A stretch of 64,000 nucleotides of DNA, taken from Streptomyces sp. RKAG293 (GTDB lineage Bacteria; Actinomycetota; Actinomycetes; Streptomycetales; Streptomycetaceae). The notes under the pieces are model-generated. The model was not told where the DNA came from. It searched no databases and worked only from the letters and a program-made list of their open reading frames with translations. Shown here one piece after another: positions 26,349-35,309 of the stretch. Made by a program: the position numbers and the translations under genes. How positions within the stretch are numbered: position 1 is the first letter of the stretch; each line of letters begins with the position of its first letter. The stretch covers positions 2,796,501 to 2,860,500 of the forward strand of contig NZ_JAJOZB010000001.1 in the NCBI RefSeq assembly GCF_023701745.1. Direction: 5' to 3'.

Positions 26349-27290
26349 TCAGCCCTGACGGGCCAGGTCGGCGGCGCCGACCAGTCCTGCCTTGCCGCCG
26401 AGCTGCGCGGCGAGCACCTGGGCATGCGGTCGGTACTGGCCGCCCACCAGCCAGCGGCGGAAGGACTTGCGGATCGGGTCGAGCACCAGCTCGCCCTCGT
26501 CCGAGACCCCGCCGCCGACGATGAACGCCGACGGGTCGAAGAGCGAGGCCAGGTCGGCCAGGCCCGCGCCCGCCCAGCGGGCCAGCTCACGGAACGAGTC
26601 GATCGCTACCGGGTCACCGCCCCGCGCGGCCTCGCTGACGTGCTTGCCCTCGATGGTGTCGGGGTCGCCGTCGCCGAGGGAGAGCAGCAGTTCCGCGTTC
26701 TCCGGGGTGGCCGCGGCGCGCTGCTTCGCGTAGCGGACGAGAGCGCGCCCGGAGGCGTACTGCTCCCAGCAGCCCTGGCTGCCGCAGCCGCACAGCAGTC
26801 CGTCCGGCACCATCCGTACGTGGCCGAACTCGCCCGCCACACCGAACCGGCCGCGGTGCAGCTTGCCGCCGATGATGATGCCGCCGCCGAGGCCGGTGCC
26901 GAGGGTGATGCACACGACGTCGTCGTGACCCTGGCCCGCGCCGAACCGGTATTCGCCCCACGCCGCCGCGTTCGCGTCGTTCTCGACGATGACGGAGAGG
27001 CCGACGCGCTGCTCGACCTTGTCCTTGAGCGCTTCGTGCCGCCAGTTGATGTTCGGGGCGAAGAGCACGGTGGCACGCTTGTCGTCCACGTAGCCGGCCG
27101 CGCCGATGCCGACCGCGTCGACCTCATGGCCGGTGCTGACCTTGCGCACCGCGTCCGCGATGGCGTCCACGACTGCCTCGGGGGTCGCCGGGGTCGGCAC
27201 CTTGCACGTCTCAAGAATCGAGCCGTCCTCATCGACTACGCCGGCCGCGATCTTTGTGCCGCCGATGTCGACGCCGATGGTGAGTCCCAT
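26349..27290 (-). CDS. glkA: ROK-family glucokinase
   Basis: This 313-residue ATP-dependent glucokinase has the phosphate-1 motif D-I-G-G-T-K at residues 8-13, sugar-binding N-D-A-N-A-A-A and G-T-G-L-G-G-G-I. The ROK signature includes zinc ligands in C-G-C-G-S-Q-G-C-W-E. Streptomyces GlkA (SCO2126 by memory) also mediates glucose repression, so this gene may have a regulatory role. It has no N-terminal HTH, so it is an enzyme rather than a ROK repressor. The ATG at 27290 follows GAGGGA. It heads a likely operon with the phosphodiesterase-like gene. Confidence 0.95.
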   Translation of the reverse strand: MGLTIGVDIGGTKIAAGVVDEDGSILETCKVPTPATPEAVVDAIADAVRKVSTGHEVDAVGIGAAGYVDDKRATVLFAPNINWRHEALKDKVEQRVGLSVIVENDANAAAWGEYRFGAGQGHDDVVCITLGTGLGGGIIIGGKLHRGRFGVAGEFGHVRMVPDGLLCGCGSQGCWEQYASGRALVRYAKQRAAATPENAELLLSLGDGDPDTIEGKHVSEAARGGDPVAIDSFRELARWAGAGLADLASLFDPSAFIVGGGVSDEGELVLDPIRKSFRRWLVGGQYRPHAQVLAAQLGGKAGLVGAADLARQG

Positions 27291-27345
27291 GTGTCCCTCA
27301 GTTTTCGGTCGATCCCCGCTTCAGCCAACCGTACCGGAGGGGAGG

Positions 27346-27777
27346 TCAGTCGAGGTCGATGTGCTCACTGGATGAGCCGGTGGATGAGTCGGGCGGTGTC
27401 TCGGAAGCGCGGTGTCCGGCGGCGGTGTCCTTGGCGGTCCACCGGGTTTCGTGTCCCGCGACGACCGAGCGGTAGGCGGCGAGCAGCTCGACGCCGGCCG
27501 AGGACAGATGCTCGAAGACCTCGGGGTTGCGCTCGCGGATGGGCTCGACGACCGACTTGACCTGCGAGATCACGGTCTGGGCGGCGAGTGTCACCGCCGG
27601 GCTGCGGAATTCGGCGAGCTTCTCGGTGACCGCCTCGGCGAGCCGTCGCAGCTCTTCCGTGGCGCTGCCGACGCCCTGTCCTGCCTGCTCACGCCGCCGG
27701 GCGTGCTCTGCGGCGGTGTCCTCCGCGCTGGCCTTGGCCCACGCGTCGGCGTCGGGCCGGTCGGTGGTCTCGCTCAT
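27346..27777 (-). CDS. DUF5304-like helical protein
   Basis: This 143-residue hydrophilic protein is Ala/Glu-rich and predicted helical at about residues 10-105 (A-E-H-A-R-R-R-E-Q..., A-E-A-V-T-E-K-L-A-E-F, V-K-S-V-V-E-P-I-R). The tail is Ser/Thr/Asp-rich. I place it with DUF5304 from its composition and its position beside glucokinase in streptomycetes; its function is unknown. The ATG at 27777 follows GGGAGACC. The next gene upstream on the same strand ends 64 nt away. Confidence 0.75.
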   Translation of the reverse strand: MSETTDRPDADAWAKASAEDTAAEHARRREQAGQGVGSATEELRRLAEAVTEKLAEFRSPAVTLAAQTVISQVKSVVEPIRERNPEVFEHLSSAGVELLAAYRSVVAGHETRWTAKDTAAGHRASETPPDSSTGSSSEHIDLD

Positions 27778-27841
27778 GACGGTCTCCCTCGCGGCGCTCC
27801 GGGGTTGTTCTACCGAAGGTACCCGAATGGACGCACTGCGT

Positions 27842-29023
27842 TCAGCGCGGCCAGAGGTCGGGATCCGGTGCGAACCGGACCTCCAGGGCCCCGTCGCGCA
27901 GTGCGGCGCCGTCGACGGTGCAGCGCCGCAGCGCGGAGGGCAGCGGGAGGATCCGGCGGAAACCTTCCGCGTCGACCACGAGTTCGTCACCCCTGCGGAC
28001 CAGTCCGAGACCCTCACGGGTGGCCCCGGGCAGCGGCAGCCGCCAGCGGAAACGGTCCTCGGCGCCGGGCTGGTCCGTCACGCTCCACGGCTCGGCCGCG
28101 CGCCCGCCCGGCTCCGCCTCGGGATCCGGCGGTACGGCGCCGAGCGCGCTGAGGTCGTCGGTGCCGCGCGGTTCCCGTCCCAGGTGCGGCAGTTCATGGA
28201 CGGCCGTACCGGTTCCGGCCAATTCGGAGCGCAGCGCGGCGAGTTCCTTGTGCTGGACGCCGGACAGCTCGGCGAGCCAGGGGTCGGGCGAGTGGTCCGG
28301 CAGCAGCCGGTTGGCGACCACGGCCTCCAGCCGGTGCCCGAAGAGCGCCAGTCCGGTCCTGGCGGTCCTGACCGCCTCGGCCCCGGCCGCGCCGGGCTCG
28401 ACGACCAGCCGTACGGTCGTGCCGGCGGCCTCGATCACGGCCTGGGCCGCGGCGAGTTCGCGGTCGATGCGCTCGGCGGCCTCGTACGCCCACTGGGCCG
28501 GCATCGGCACGCCCGCGAGCTGGGCGAGCACCGGGCGCAGCGCCCTGGCCGCCTGGCGCTGGGCGGGGACGAGCCGTCGCAGGTAGCGGCGCAGCTGTTC
28601 GGGGAGGGCGAGGGCGGCGAGCGCCGCGGGGGTGGCCGGCAGGTCGACGACGACCACGTCCCAGCCGGCGGATCCGTCGGCCGATTCGCGCAGCGCGCGC
28701 AGCAGGGCCAGCGAGTCGGCGCCGGGGAGTTCGGTGAGTTCCTCGGGGTCCAGCGGTTCGGCGCCCAGCAGGTCCAGGAGGGAGCCGAGCCGGGACTGGA
28801 CGTCCCGGGCGTCGGCCCGGAACGTCGCCTGGGTGTCTATCCGGTGGGCGCGCAGACCGGGCACGGCGGTGCCGTCCCCGTCGAGTACGGCGGCCGGCGA
28901 GGCGCCGCGGTCCGTGGACAGCAGCAGGGTGCGGGCACCCTGCCGGGCCGCGCTCACCGCGGTGGCGGCGGCCGCCGTGGTGCGGCCGGCTCCGCCGGGG
29001 CCGGTGACCAGGACCGTGCGCAC
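27842..29023 (-). CDS. ArsA/Get3-like ATPase family protein with altered P-loop
   Basis: This 393-residue protein begins V-R-T-V-L-V-T-G-P-G-G-A-G-R-T-T, which lines up with the ArsA/Get3 P-loop G-K-G-G-V-G-K-T. Both the signature Lys and the Walker A Lys are replaced (by Pro and Arg). S-T-D-R-G-A-S corresponds to the S-T-D-P-A-H switch, again altered. D-V-V-V-V-D-L-P-A-T is the Walker B region. A C-terminal beta-rich domain follows. ArsA-type proteins handle anions or membrane proteins; this one may bind nucleotide weakly or not at all. The gene starts 5 nt after the SRPBCC gene, so the two are cotranscribed. Confidence 0.82.
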   Translation of the reverse strand: MRTVLVTGPGGAGRTTAAAATAVSAARQGARTLLLSTDRGASPAAVLDGDGTAVPGLRAHRIDTQATFRADARDVQSRLGSLLDLLGAEPLDPEELTELPGADSLALLRALRESADGSAGWDVVVVDLPATPAALAALALPEQLRRYLRRLVPAQRQAARALRPVLAQLAGVPMPAQWAYEAAERIDRELAAAQAVIEAAGTTVRLVVEPGAAGAEAVRTARTGLALFGHRLEAVVANRLLPDHSPDPWLAELSGVQHKELAALRSELAGTGTAVHELPHLGREPRGTDDLSALGAVPPDPEAEPGGRAAEPWSVTDQPGAEDRFRWRLPLPGATREGLGLVRRGDELVVDAEGFRRILPLPSALRRCTVDGAALRDGALEVRFAPDPDLWPR

Positions 29024-29028
29024 GGCGC

Positions 29029-29508
29029 TCAGCTCTTGTCGGGCGGACTGTCGGGCGTGCCGGCGGGCGGACCGGATTCGACGCGCTTCTTCAGGCCGGC
29101 CAGCGCGCGGTCGATGATGACCTTCTCGGCCTTGCGCTTGATCATGCCGAGCATCGGGATCTTGACGTCGACCGTCAGCTGGTACGTGACTTCGGTGCGG
29201 GCGCCGCCGTCCAGCGGGGCGACCGCGTACGAGCCGTCCAGGGTGCGGAGCATCTGGGACTTGACCAGCGACCAGTGGACCTCGCTGTCGCCGACCCAGC
29301 GGTAGGCGAGCGTGTGGTCGTCCTTGATCGCACCGGCGTCCAGCAGCAGCCGGACCCGCTCCGCGCGGCCCTGGGCGTCGGCGGAGAGGATCTCCGCCTC
29401 CTTCACCTCACCGGTCCACTCGGGGTAGCGGTTGAAATCCGCGATGACGCCCATGACGTCGGCCGGGGCCGCCTCGATGGTGATGCTCGACTTGGTGTGT
29501 TCCGCCAT
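29029..29508 (-). CDS. SRPBCC-family (polyketide cyclase/dehydrase-like) protein
   Basis: This 159-residue protein has the START/SRPBCC pattern I-T-I-E-A-A-P-A-D-V-M-G-V-I-A-D-F-N-R-Y-P-E-W at about 9-31. Alternating strands and a long C-terminal helix (I-K-R-K-A-E-K-V-I-I-D-R-A-L-A-G-L-K-K-R-V-E) follow. Such proteins bind hydrophobic ligands. It is not near biosynthetic genes, so a polyketide role is unlikely; coupling to the ArsA-like gene suggests a joint lipid or membrane function, which is speculative. The ATG at 29508 follows GGAGGGG. Confidence 0.85.
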   Translation of the reverse strand: MAEHTKSSITIEAAPADVMGVIADFNRYPEWTGEVKEAEILSADAQGRAERVRLLLDAGAIKDDHTLAYRWVGDSEVHWSLVKSQMLRTLDGSYAVAPLDGGARTEVTYQLTVDVKIPMLGMIKRKAEKVIIDRALAGLKKRVESGPPAGTPDSPPDKS

Positions 29509-29598
29509 CGCTGTGGCCCCTCCGGGACTTCGCGCCGTATGTCTGGGTCTGCTGGTGCAGGCTACCGCCTGCCGGTCGAACAACTGTCACCCCGGCAC

Positions 29599-30360
29599 TC
29601 ACCACTCCAGGGCCCATGGCCTGCGGGTGGCGTTGAAGTGCCCGACGTTGACGCACTCGGTCCTGCCGATCCGCATCCGCGGGACCAGCGGCTGGTGGAC
29701 GTGGCCGAAGAGGGCGTACCGGGGGCGGGTGGTGCGGATCGCGTCGAGCAGCGCCTCGCTGCCGCGTTCGAAGCGGCGGGCGACCGTGTCGTAGCAGAGC
29801 TCGGGAACGGCGGGCGGGATGTGTGAGCAGAGCACGTCGACCCGCCCGAGCGCGGCGACCTTCTCGGCGTACTCGGCCTCGTCGATCTCGTACGGGGTGC
29901 GCATGGCCGTCCGCAGACCGCCGCCGACGAAGCCGAAGACCAGGCCGCCGATCTCGGCGGTGGCGCCGTCCAGGATGGTGGTGCCCTCGGTGGCGTACTC
30001 GGACCACAGCGCCGGAATGTCGACGTTGCCATAGGTGGCGTAGGTCGGCGCGGGAAAGGCCGCGAAGAGTTCGGCGTACTGCTTCCGTACGGCGGTCTCG
30101 ATGGCGCCGCGCCGGTCGATGCCCTCCCACAGCTCGCGGTCGAGGGCGCGGGCCTCCTCGAAGCGCTTGGCGGTCCGCAGCGCGACCATCCGTGAGGCGT
30201 TCGCCGCGCCGAAGAGGTCGGGGAAGATTCCCCGCGAGTGATCGGCGTAGTCCAGGAAGAGGACGAGGTCCCCGAGGCAGATCAGGGCGTCCGCACCGTC
30301 TCCCGCCCTGGCCAGAGCCTCCGCCGCACCGTGCACATCGCTCACTACATGGACCCGCAT
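29599..30360 (-). CDS. Metallophosphoesterase
   Basis: This 253-residue calcineurin-like phosphoesterase has the canonical set D-V-H at 8-10, G-D-L near 30, Y-G-N-V-D near 113, C-S-H near 180 and G-H-V-H near 219. These ligate the dinuclear metal centre. The N terminus is atypical in having a long helical insert between the second and third motifs. The substrate is unknown. The ATG at 30360 has TAGGCT 7 nt upstream and no ribosome binding site, so it is probably leaderless. It is divergent from the fatty acyl-CoA synthetase gene. Confidence 0.88.
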   Translation of the reverse strand: MRVHVVSDVHGAAEALARAGDGADALICLGDLVLFLDYADHSRGIFPDLFGAANASRMVALRTAKRFEEARALDRELWEGIDRRGAIETAVRKQYAELFAAFPAPTYATYGNVDIPALWSEYATEGTTILDGATAEIGGLVFGFVGGGLRTAMRTPYEIDEAEYAEKVAALGRVDVLCSHIPPAVPELCYDTVARRFERGSEALLDAIRTTRPRYALFGHVHQPLVPRMRIGRTECVNVGHFNATRRPWALEW

Positions 30361-30367
30361 GGCCGTC

Positions 30368-30373
30368 AGCCTA
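30368..30373 (-). promoter_or_regulatory. -10 box TAGGCT, leaderless layout
   Basis: TAGGCT on the minus strand ends 7 nt before the ATG at 30360 of the metallophosphoesterase gene. The divergent 203-nt gap to 30563 otherwise holds an AT-richer patch near 30448-30470 but no ORF that I can support. Confidence 0.5.
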
Positions 30374-30563
30374 TCGCCGGTTACCTGCGGGTTACCGGTG
30401 CTCTGGACTACTGTTCGCGGAGCGGTTCAGCCGCACTCCTGGGTATGTGATGCATAAAACATCTGTACTGCACCCCTATCGCGAAAGCTTTACCGGTGGG
30501 TAACGTCCAGGCCGTCCAACTATCCCTCCGGGTGCGCCGTCGCGCCGATGAGGAGCACCAGCC

Positions 30564-32360
30564 TTGCGTGAGTTCAGCCTTCCGGCCCTTTACGAGGTCC
30601 CCGCGGACGGCAACCTGACGGATCTGATCCGCCGCAACGCCGCTCAGCACCCAGCTGTTCCGGTGATCGCCCGCAAGAACGCGGGCGGCGAATGGCAGGA
30701 CGTCACCGCCACCGACTTCTTCTCCGAGGTCAGAGCCGCCGCCAAGGGACTGATCGCGTCCGGCGTGCGGCCTGGCGACCGGGTCGCCCTGATGTCGCCC
30801 ACCCGGTACGAGTGGACACTCCTGGACTTCGCGATCTGGAGCGCCGGCGCGGTCGCCGTGCCCGTGTACGAGACGTCCTCGGCCGAACAGGTCGAGTGGA
30901 TCCTCGGTGACTCGGGCGCGGTCGCCTGCATCGTCGAGTCCGGTACCCACGAGGACGCCGTCGCCTCGGTGCACGACCGGCTCCCCGACCTCAAGCACAT
31001 CTGGCGGATCGACGCCGGTGCGGTGGAGCATCTGGTGCGCGTCGGAGCCAACATCTCCGAGAAGGTGGTGGACGAGCGGGGAGCGACCGCCGTCGCGGAC
31101 TCCCCCGCCACGATCGTGTACACCTCCGGGACCACCGGCCGCCCCAAGGGCTGTGTGCTGAGCCACCGGGCCTTCTTCGCCGAGTGCGGCAACGTGGTGG
31201 AACGCCTCGCCCCGCTGTTCAGGACCGGCGAGTCCTCGGTGCTGCTGTTCCTGCCGCTCGCGCACGTCTTCGGCCGGCTGGTCGAGGTGGCGGCCGTGAT
31301 GGCCCCGATCAAGCTCGGGCACGTCAGCGACATCAAGCACCTCACCGACGAGCTGGCCGCCTTCCGGCCAACGATGATCCTGGGCGTGCCCCGGGTCTTC
31401 GAGAAGGTGTACAACTCGGCGCGGGCCAAGGCGCAGGCCGACGGCAAGGGCAAGATCTTCGACAAGGCCGCGGACACCGCGATCACCTACAGCCGGGCAC
31501 TGGACTCCGCCGGCGGCCCGTCGGTCGGCCTGAAGTTCAAGCACAAGGTCTTCGACCGGCTGGTCTACAGCAAGCTGCGCGCCGTCCTCGGCGGCCGCGC
31601 CACGCACGCCATCTCCGGCGGCGCGCCGCTGGGCGAGCGGCTCGGGCACTTCTACCGGGGCATCGGCTTCACCGTCCTGGAGGGCTACGGCCTCACCGAG
31701 TCCTGTGCGGCGACCGCGTTCAACCCCTGGGACCGTACGAAGATCGGCACGGTCGGCCAGCCGCTGCCCGGCTCGACGGTGCGGATCGCCGACGACGGTG
31801 AGGTGCTGCTGCACGGCGAGCACCTGTTCTCCGGCTACTGGAACAACGAGGCGGCCACCGCCGACGCGGTCTCCGACGGCTGGTTCCATACCGGTGACCT
31901 GGGCACGGTCGACGAGGACGGCTATCTGTCCATCACCGGCCGCAAGAAGGAGATCATCGTCACGGCCGGTGGCAAGAACGTCGCCCCCGCCGTGATCGAG
32001 GACCGGATCCGGGCCGACGCGCTGATCGCCGAGTGCATGGTCGTCGGTGACGGCAAGCCGTTCATCGCCGCCCTGGTCACCCTGGACGAGGAGTTCCTGC
32101 CCCGCTGGGCCGAACAGCATGGCAAGGTCGGCCGCAGCGTGGCCGAACTGGCCAGGGACCCGGAGCTGCTGGCCGCCGTGCAGCACGCGGTGGACCAGGG
32201 CAACGCGGCCGTCTCCAAGGCCGAGTCGGTGCGCAAGTTCCAGATCCTGCCGAACCAGTTCACCGAGGAGTCCGGCCATGTGACGCCGTCGCTGAAGCTG
32301 AAGCGCAACGTCGTCATGAAGGACTTCGCGGGCGAGATCGAGGCGCTCTACCAGCACTGA
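30564..32360 (+). CDS. fadD: Long-chain fatty acid-CoA ligase
   Basis: This 598-residue AMP-forming ligase activates long-chain fatty acids with ATP and CoA. Motifs are Y-T-S-G-T-T-G-R-P-K-G near 190 (P-loop), L-P-L-A-H-V-F, G-Y-G-L-T-E-S-C near 376, F-H-T-G-D-L-G near 442 and G-R-K-K-E-I-I-V-T-A-G-G-K-N-V with the hinge and catalytic Lys region. The TTG at 30564 is supported by AGGAG 8 nt upstream. A 19-bp terminator follows. It may serve fatty-acid degradation or supply of acyl-CoA for lipids. Confidence 0.93.
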   Translation: MREFSLPALYEVPADGNLTDLIRRNAAQHPAVPVIARKNAGGEWQDVTATDFFSEVRAAAKGLIASGVRPGDRVALMSPTRYEWTLLDFAIWSAGAVAVPVYETSSAEQVEWILGDSGAVACIVESGTHEDAVASVHDRLPDLKHIWRIDAGAVEHLVRVGANISEKVVDERGATAVADSPATIVYTSGTTGRPKGCVLSHRAFFAECGNVVERLAPLFRTGESSVLLFLPLAHVFGRLVEVAAVMAPIKLGHVSDIKHLTDELAAFRPTMILGVPRVFEKVYNSARAKAQADGKGKIFDKAADTAITYSRALDSAGGPSVGLKFKHKVFDRLVYSKLRAVLGGRATHAISGGAPLGERLGHFYRGIGFTVLEGYGLTESCAATAFNPWDRTKIGTVGQPLPGSTVRIADDGEVLLHGEHLFSGYWNNEAATADAVSDGWFHTGDLGTVDEDGYLSITGRKKEIIVTAGGKNVAPAVIEDRIRADALIAECMVVGDGKPFIAALVTLDEEFLPRWAEQHGKVGRSVAELARDPELLAAVQHAVDQGNAAVSKAESVRKFQILPNQFTEESGHVTPSLKLKRNVVMKDFAGEIEALYQH

Positions 32361-32386
32361 GCGACCAGCACGGAGCGCAGGCACGG

Positions 32387-32427
32387 CGAAGCGGCTCCCC
32401 CGGACCTCGTCCGGGGGAGCCGCTTCG
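32387..32427. terminator. Strong bidirectional terminator
   Basis: CGAAGCGGCTCCCCCGGAC (32387-32405) is followed after a CTC loop by its perfect complement (32409-32427). The 19-bp stem lies between the convergent 3' ends at 32360 and 32440. Confidence 0.9.
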
Positions 32428-32439
32428 CGTCAAGTGCCC

Positions 32440-33576
32440 TTACAGCAACGACTTCAGACGTTCCGCCAGCAGATCCCAGCGCCACGCCTCCTCGACCCAG
32501 CGCCGGCCGCGCTCGCCCATCCGCCGGCGCAGCTCCGGGTCGCCCAGCAGGGTGACGATCCGGTCCGCCGCCTGGGCGGGCGAACCCCCGGGCACCACCC
32601 AGCCGGTCTCGCCGTCCAGCACCGCGTCCGGGGCGCCGCCCGAATCGCCCGCGACCACCGGCAGTCCGGTCGCCGAGGCCTCCAGGTAGACGATCCCCAG
32701 GCCCTCGACGTCCAGCCCGCCGCGGCGGGTCCTGCACGGCATCGCGAAGACGTCGCCCGCGCCGTAGTGGGCGGGCAGCTCCTCCCAGGGCACCGGTCCG
32801 GTGAAGCGCACGGAGCCGGTGACACCGGTCCGCGCCGAGAGTTCGGCCAGGTCCTTGGCGTACGGTCCGCCGCCGACCACCAGCAGCACCGCGTCGGGCA
32901 CGGCGGCCAGGATCCGCGGCATCGCCAGGATCAGCGTGTCCTGTCCCTTGCGCGGCACCAGCCGCGAGACGCACACCACCACCGGCCGGTCCGCGAGCCC
33001 GAGCCTGGCCCGTACCGCGGCGCCGCCCGAGGCCGGGTGGAAGGTCTTCTCGTCGACGCCGGGCGGCAGTTGCACCATCCGCGCCGCCGCGGCGGGCGTG
33101 AGCGCCTTCGCGATCCGCGACCGCGTGTACTCGCCGAGATACGTGATGGTGTCGGTGCCCTCGCCGATCCGGCGCAACAGCTGCCGGCTCGCGGGCAACT
33201 GGGCCCACCCCGCCTCGTGGCCGTGCGTGGTGGCGACCAGCCGGCGGGCGCCCGCGCGCCGCAGCGCGGGGGCCATCAGCCCCAGCGGCGCCGCCGCTCC
33301 GAACCACACCGACGAGCAGCCGTGCTCGCGCAGCAGCCCGGCCGCGCGCCGGATCACCCCGGGGGTGGGCAGCAGCATCGTCGTCCGGTCGCGGATCACC
33401 GGGAACGGCTGCTCGGCGTCGAAGCGCTCGACCTCGCCGCCGTCCGGCCCCTTCCACGTCGAGGCGTACACGACGACCTGTCCGGGATCCAGCCGCAGCG
33501 CCATGCTGTGCACGAAGGCCTGGATGCCGCCGGGCCGCGGCGGGAAGTCATTGGTGACGATCAAGGTCTTGTCCAT
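32440..33576 (-). CDS. GT4-family glycosyltransferase (PimB-like mannosyltransferase)
   Basis: This 378-residue GT-B glycosyltransferase has N-D-F-P-P-R-P-G-G-I-Q near residue 9 (acceptor loop) and V-C-V-S-R-L-V-P-R-K-G-Q-D near 200. E-G-L-G-I-V-Y-L-E-A near 297, with the retaining-GT E-x7-E pattern, is also present. Actinobacterial relatives include PimB, which adds the second mannose to phosphatidylinositol mannosides. That function is plausible here but not certain. The ATG at 33576 has TACTCT 8 nt upstream, consistent with a leaderless transcript. Confidence 0.88.
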   Translation of the reverse strand: MDKTLIVTNDFPPRPGGIQAFVHSMALRLDPGQVVVYASTWKGPDGGEVERFDAEQPFPVIRDRTTMLLPTPGVIRRAAGLLREHGCSSVWFGAAAPLGLMAPALRRAGARRLVATTHGHEAGWAQLPASRQLLRRIGEGTDTITYLGEYTRSRIAKALTPAAAARMVQLPPGVDEKTFHPASGGAAVRARLGLADRPVVVCVSRLVPRKGQDTLILAMPRILAAVPDAVLLVVGGGPYAKDLAELSARTGVTGSVRFTGPVPWEELPAHYGAGDVFAMPCRTRRGGLDVEGLGIVYLEASATGLPVVAGDSGGAPDAVLDGETGWVVPGGSPAQAADRIVTLLGDPELRRRMGERGRRWVEEAWRWDLLAERLKSLL

Positions 33577-33584
33577 CGCCGCCG

Positions 33585-33590
33585 AGAGTA
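33585..33590 (-). promoter_or_regulatory. -10 box TACTCT, leaderless layout
   Basis: TACTCT on the minus strand ends 8 nt before the ATG at 33576 of the glycosyltransferase gene, without an intervening ribosome binding site. Confidence 0.45.
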
Positions 33591-33651
33591 GCCGACCGGT
33601 GCCGGTCCCCGCCGGTCCGCACCGGTCCGCGTCCCGCCCCGCCGCCCGGCG

Positions 33652-35226
33652 TCAGGAACGGACTTCCGGTTCCTTGACGGGCACGCTGTCGTCGCCCGGC
33701 ACATGCGCGCCGGGTACCGGGCGGCCGGTATCGGTCCGGTGCAGCAGGACGACGCCGTCCTTCGCCCACAGCAGGGTGTAGCCGTTGTCGAGCAGCAGCA
33801 GGACGCGGTCGCGCTGGTCGTCCACGGTCGTGAAGGGGAACATCTTCCGCACGGTCTGGATCAGGACGTACTCGGCGTCGCGCGGGGTCGCGTCCGCGAT
33901 GACGACCCGGGTGCGGCGGGTCAGCCGGGGCGCCGCGTTGTTGTCGGCCTCGACGGTGGCCCCCGTCGGCACCAGGCGCGCGCCCTCGGCGAGCGCCCGT
34001 TCCGAGGGGCTGGGCGTCCAGGCGGCAGGCAGCAGCAGACTGCCCAGCCCGCACACGACCGAGATCAGCAGCGAACAGGCCACCGCCCCCAGCGTCCAGC
34101 GCCGGACCGGCCGCCCGGTGTGTCTGCGGTGCAGCCGCGCCGCCGTCTCCACCGCGGCGACCAGCAGGACCGGCCACAGGAAGGCGTCGTAGTGGTGGCT
34201 GGTCGCCCAGTGGCTGGGGTTGTCGGAGAAGACCCGCTCGGCGAGCAGCGGGACCGCGCACCACAAGGTGGCGGACCCGAGCGGCAGCAGGAGCAGCGGC
34301 CCCAGCAGCCACAGCAGGAGAACCGGTTTCTCCGGGTGGTCGACGGTCACCGCGAAGGCCGCGATCGGATCGGTCAGGAAGCGCATCGCCGCGGTCCCCA
34401 TGTCCGGGCCGAGCGCGCTGTAGTTCCAGTAGTAGCCGGGCACCCCGCCCATCGCCGGTATCAGCACCCGGATCGCGAGCAGCGCCGCCACGGGCCCCAG
34501 CACGAACAGGGTGAGCCCGGTACGCACCGCGGGACGGTCCCCGTCCCGTCGGCCGCGGCCGATGAGGACGGCCCCGTACGCCGCCACGAGCAGCCCCAGG
34601 TCCTCCTTGGTGCAGCACAGCAGGACGGCGCAGACCAGCACCGCGCCGTAGCGCCGGGCCAGCCCGCGCTCCAGCATCAGCAGGGTCAGCGGGACGGCGA
34701 AGGCGACCTCGTGGAAGCCGACCCCCGACGCGCGCAGCAGTGGCCAGCCCAGCCCGTAGACCAGGCAGCTCAGGTCGGCGGCCCGGCGGACGGTGGCCGG
34801 CGGCGCCTGGGCGAAGCAGTGCCCGGCGATCCGCCGCACGATCGGCACGCCCGCCGCGAAGAGCGCCGCCTGGGCGCCGATCAGCATGCGGGGGTCGTCC
34901 CACACCCAGTACAGCGGCGCGAGGAGGGCGAGGACCGGCGAGAAGTGGTCGCCCAGCAGGGAGAAGCCGGGCGGGAACTCGTGGTGGTAGTTCTTGATGG
35001 GCGAACGCGGCAGCTGGAAGTGCGCGTACCCGCGGACCGCCTGGTCGAATATCCCCAGGTCGAACCCGCCGATCCGGACGGTCGCCCACTGCTGCAGCCC
35101 CACGGCCAGCACGGCGGTGAAGCAGAGCACGGTCAGGGCGACCGTACGTATTCGGTCCTGCTGCCGCGCGGCCGGCGCGGCCGCCGCGCTCTCGCGCGCG
35201 GACGGGGATACGACGAGCTGTGCCAC
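33652..35226 (-). CDS. DUF2079 multispanning membrane protein
   Basis: This 524-residue protein has about ten transmembrane segments. An early acidic periplasmic loop, F-D-L-G-I-F-D-Q-A-V-R-G, is the hallmark of DUF2079 proteins, and N-Y-H-H-E-F-P-P-G-F-S-L-L-G-D-H-F-S-P follows. Its architecture resembles GT-C glycosyltransferases (a D-x-x-x-D-Q motif in the first loop), so a polyprenyl-sugar transferase role is plausible but not established. Being next to a GT4 enzyme supports an envelope glycan role. GTG 35226 follows GAGGGAGG. Confidence 0.85.
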   Translation of the reverse strand: MAQLVVSPSARESAAAAPAARQQDRIRTVALTVLCFTAVLAVGLQQWATVRIGGFDLGIFDQAVRGYAHFQLPRSPIKNYHHEFPPGFSLLGDHFSPVLALLAPLYWVWDDPRMLIGAQAALFAAGVPIVRRIAGHCFAQAPPATVRRAADLSCLVYGLGWPLLRASGVGFHEVAFAVPLTLLMLERGLARRYGAVLVCAVLLCCTKEDLGLLVAAYGAVLIGRGRRDGDRPAVRTGLTLFVLGPVAALLAIRVLIPAMGGVPGYYWNYSALGPDMGTAAMRFLTDPIAAFAVTVDHPEKPVLLLWLLGPLLLLPLGSATLWCAVPLLAERVFSDNPSHWATSHHYDAFLWPVLLVAAVETAARLHRRHTGRPVRRWTLGAVACSLLISVVCGLGSLLLPAAWTPSPSERALAEGARLVPTGATVEADNNAAPRLTRRTRVVIADATPRDAEYVLIQTVRKMFPFTTVDDQRDRVLLLLDNGYTLLWAKDGVVLLHRTDTGRPVPGAHVPGDDSVPVKEPEVRS

Positions 35227-35309
35227 CGTTCGACGCCCTCCCTCGTGAACGAGCCTTCACCCTACTGGGCGCCGCCGCCGCGTCGTGGGCTCCCTCGGGT
35301 CACTCCGGC

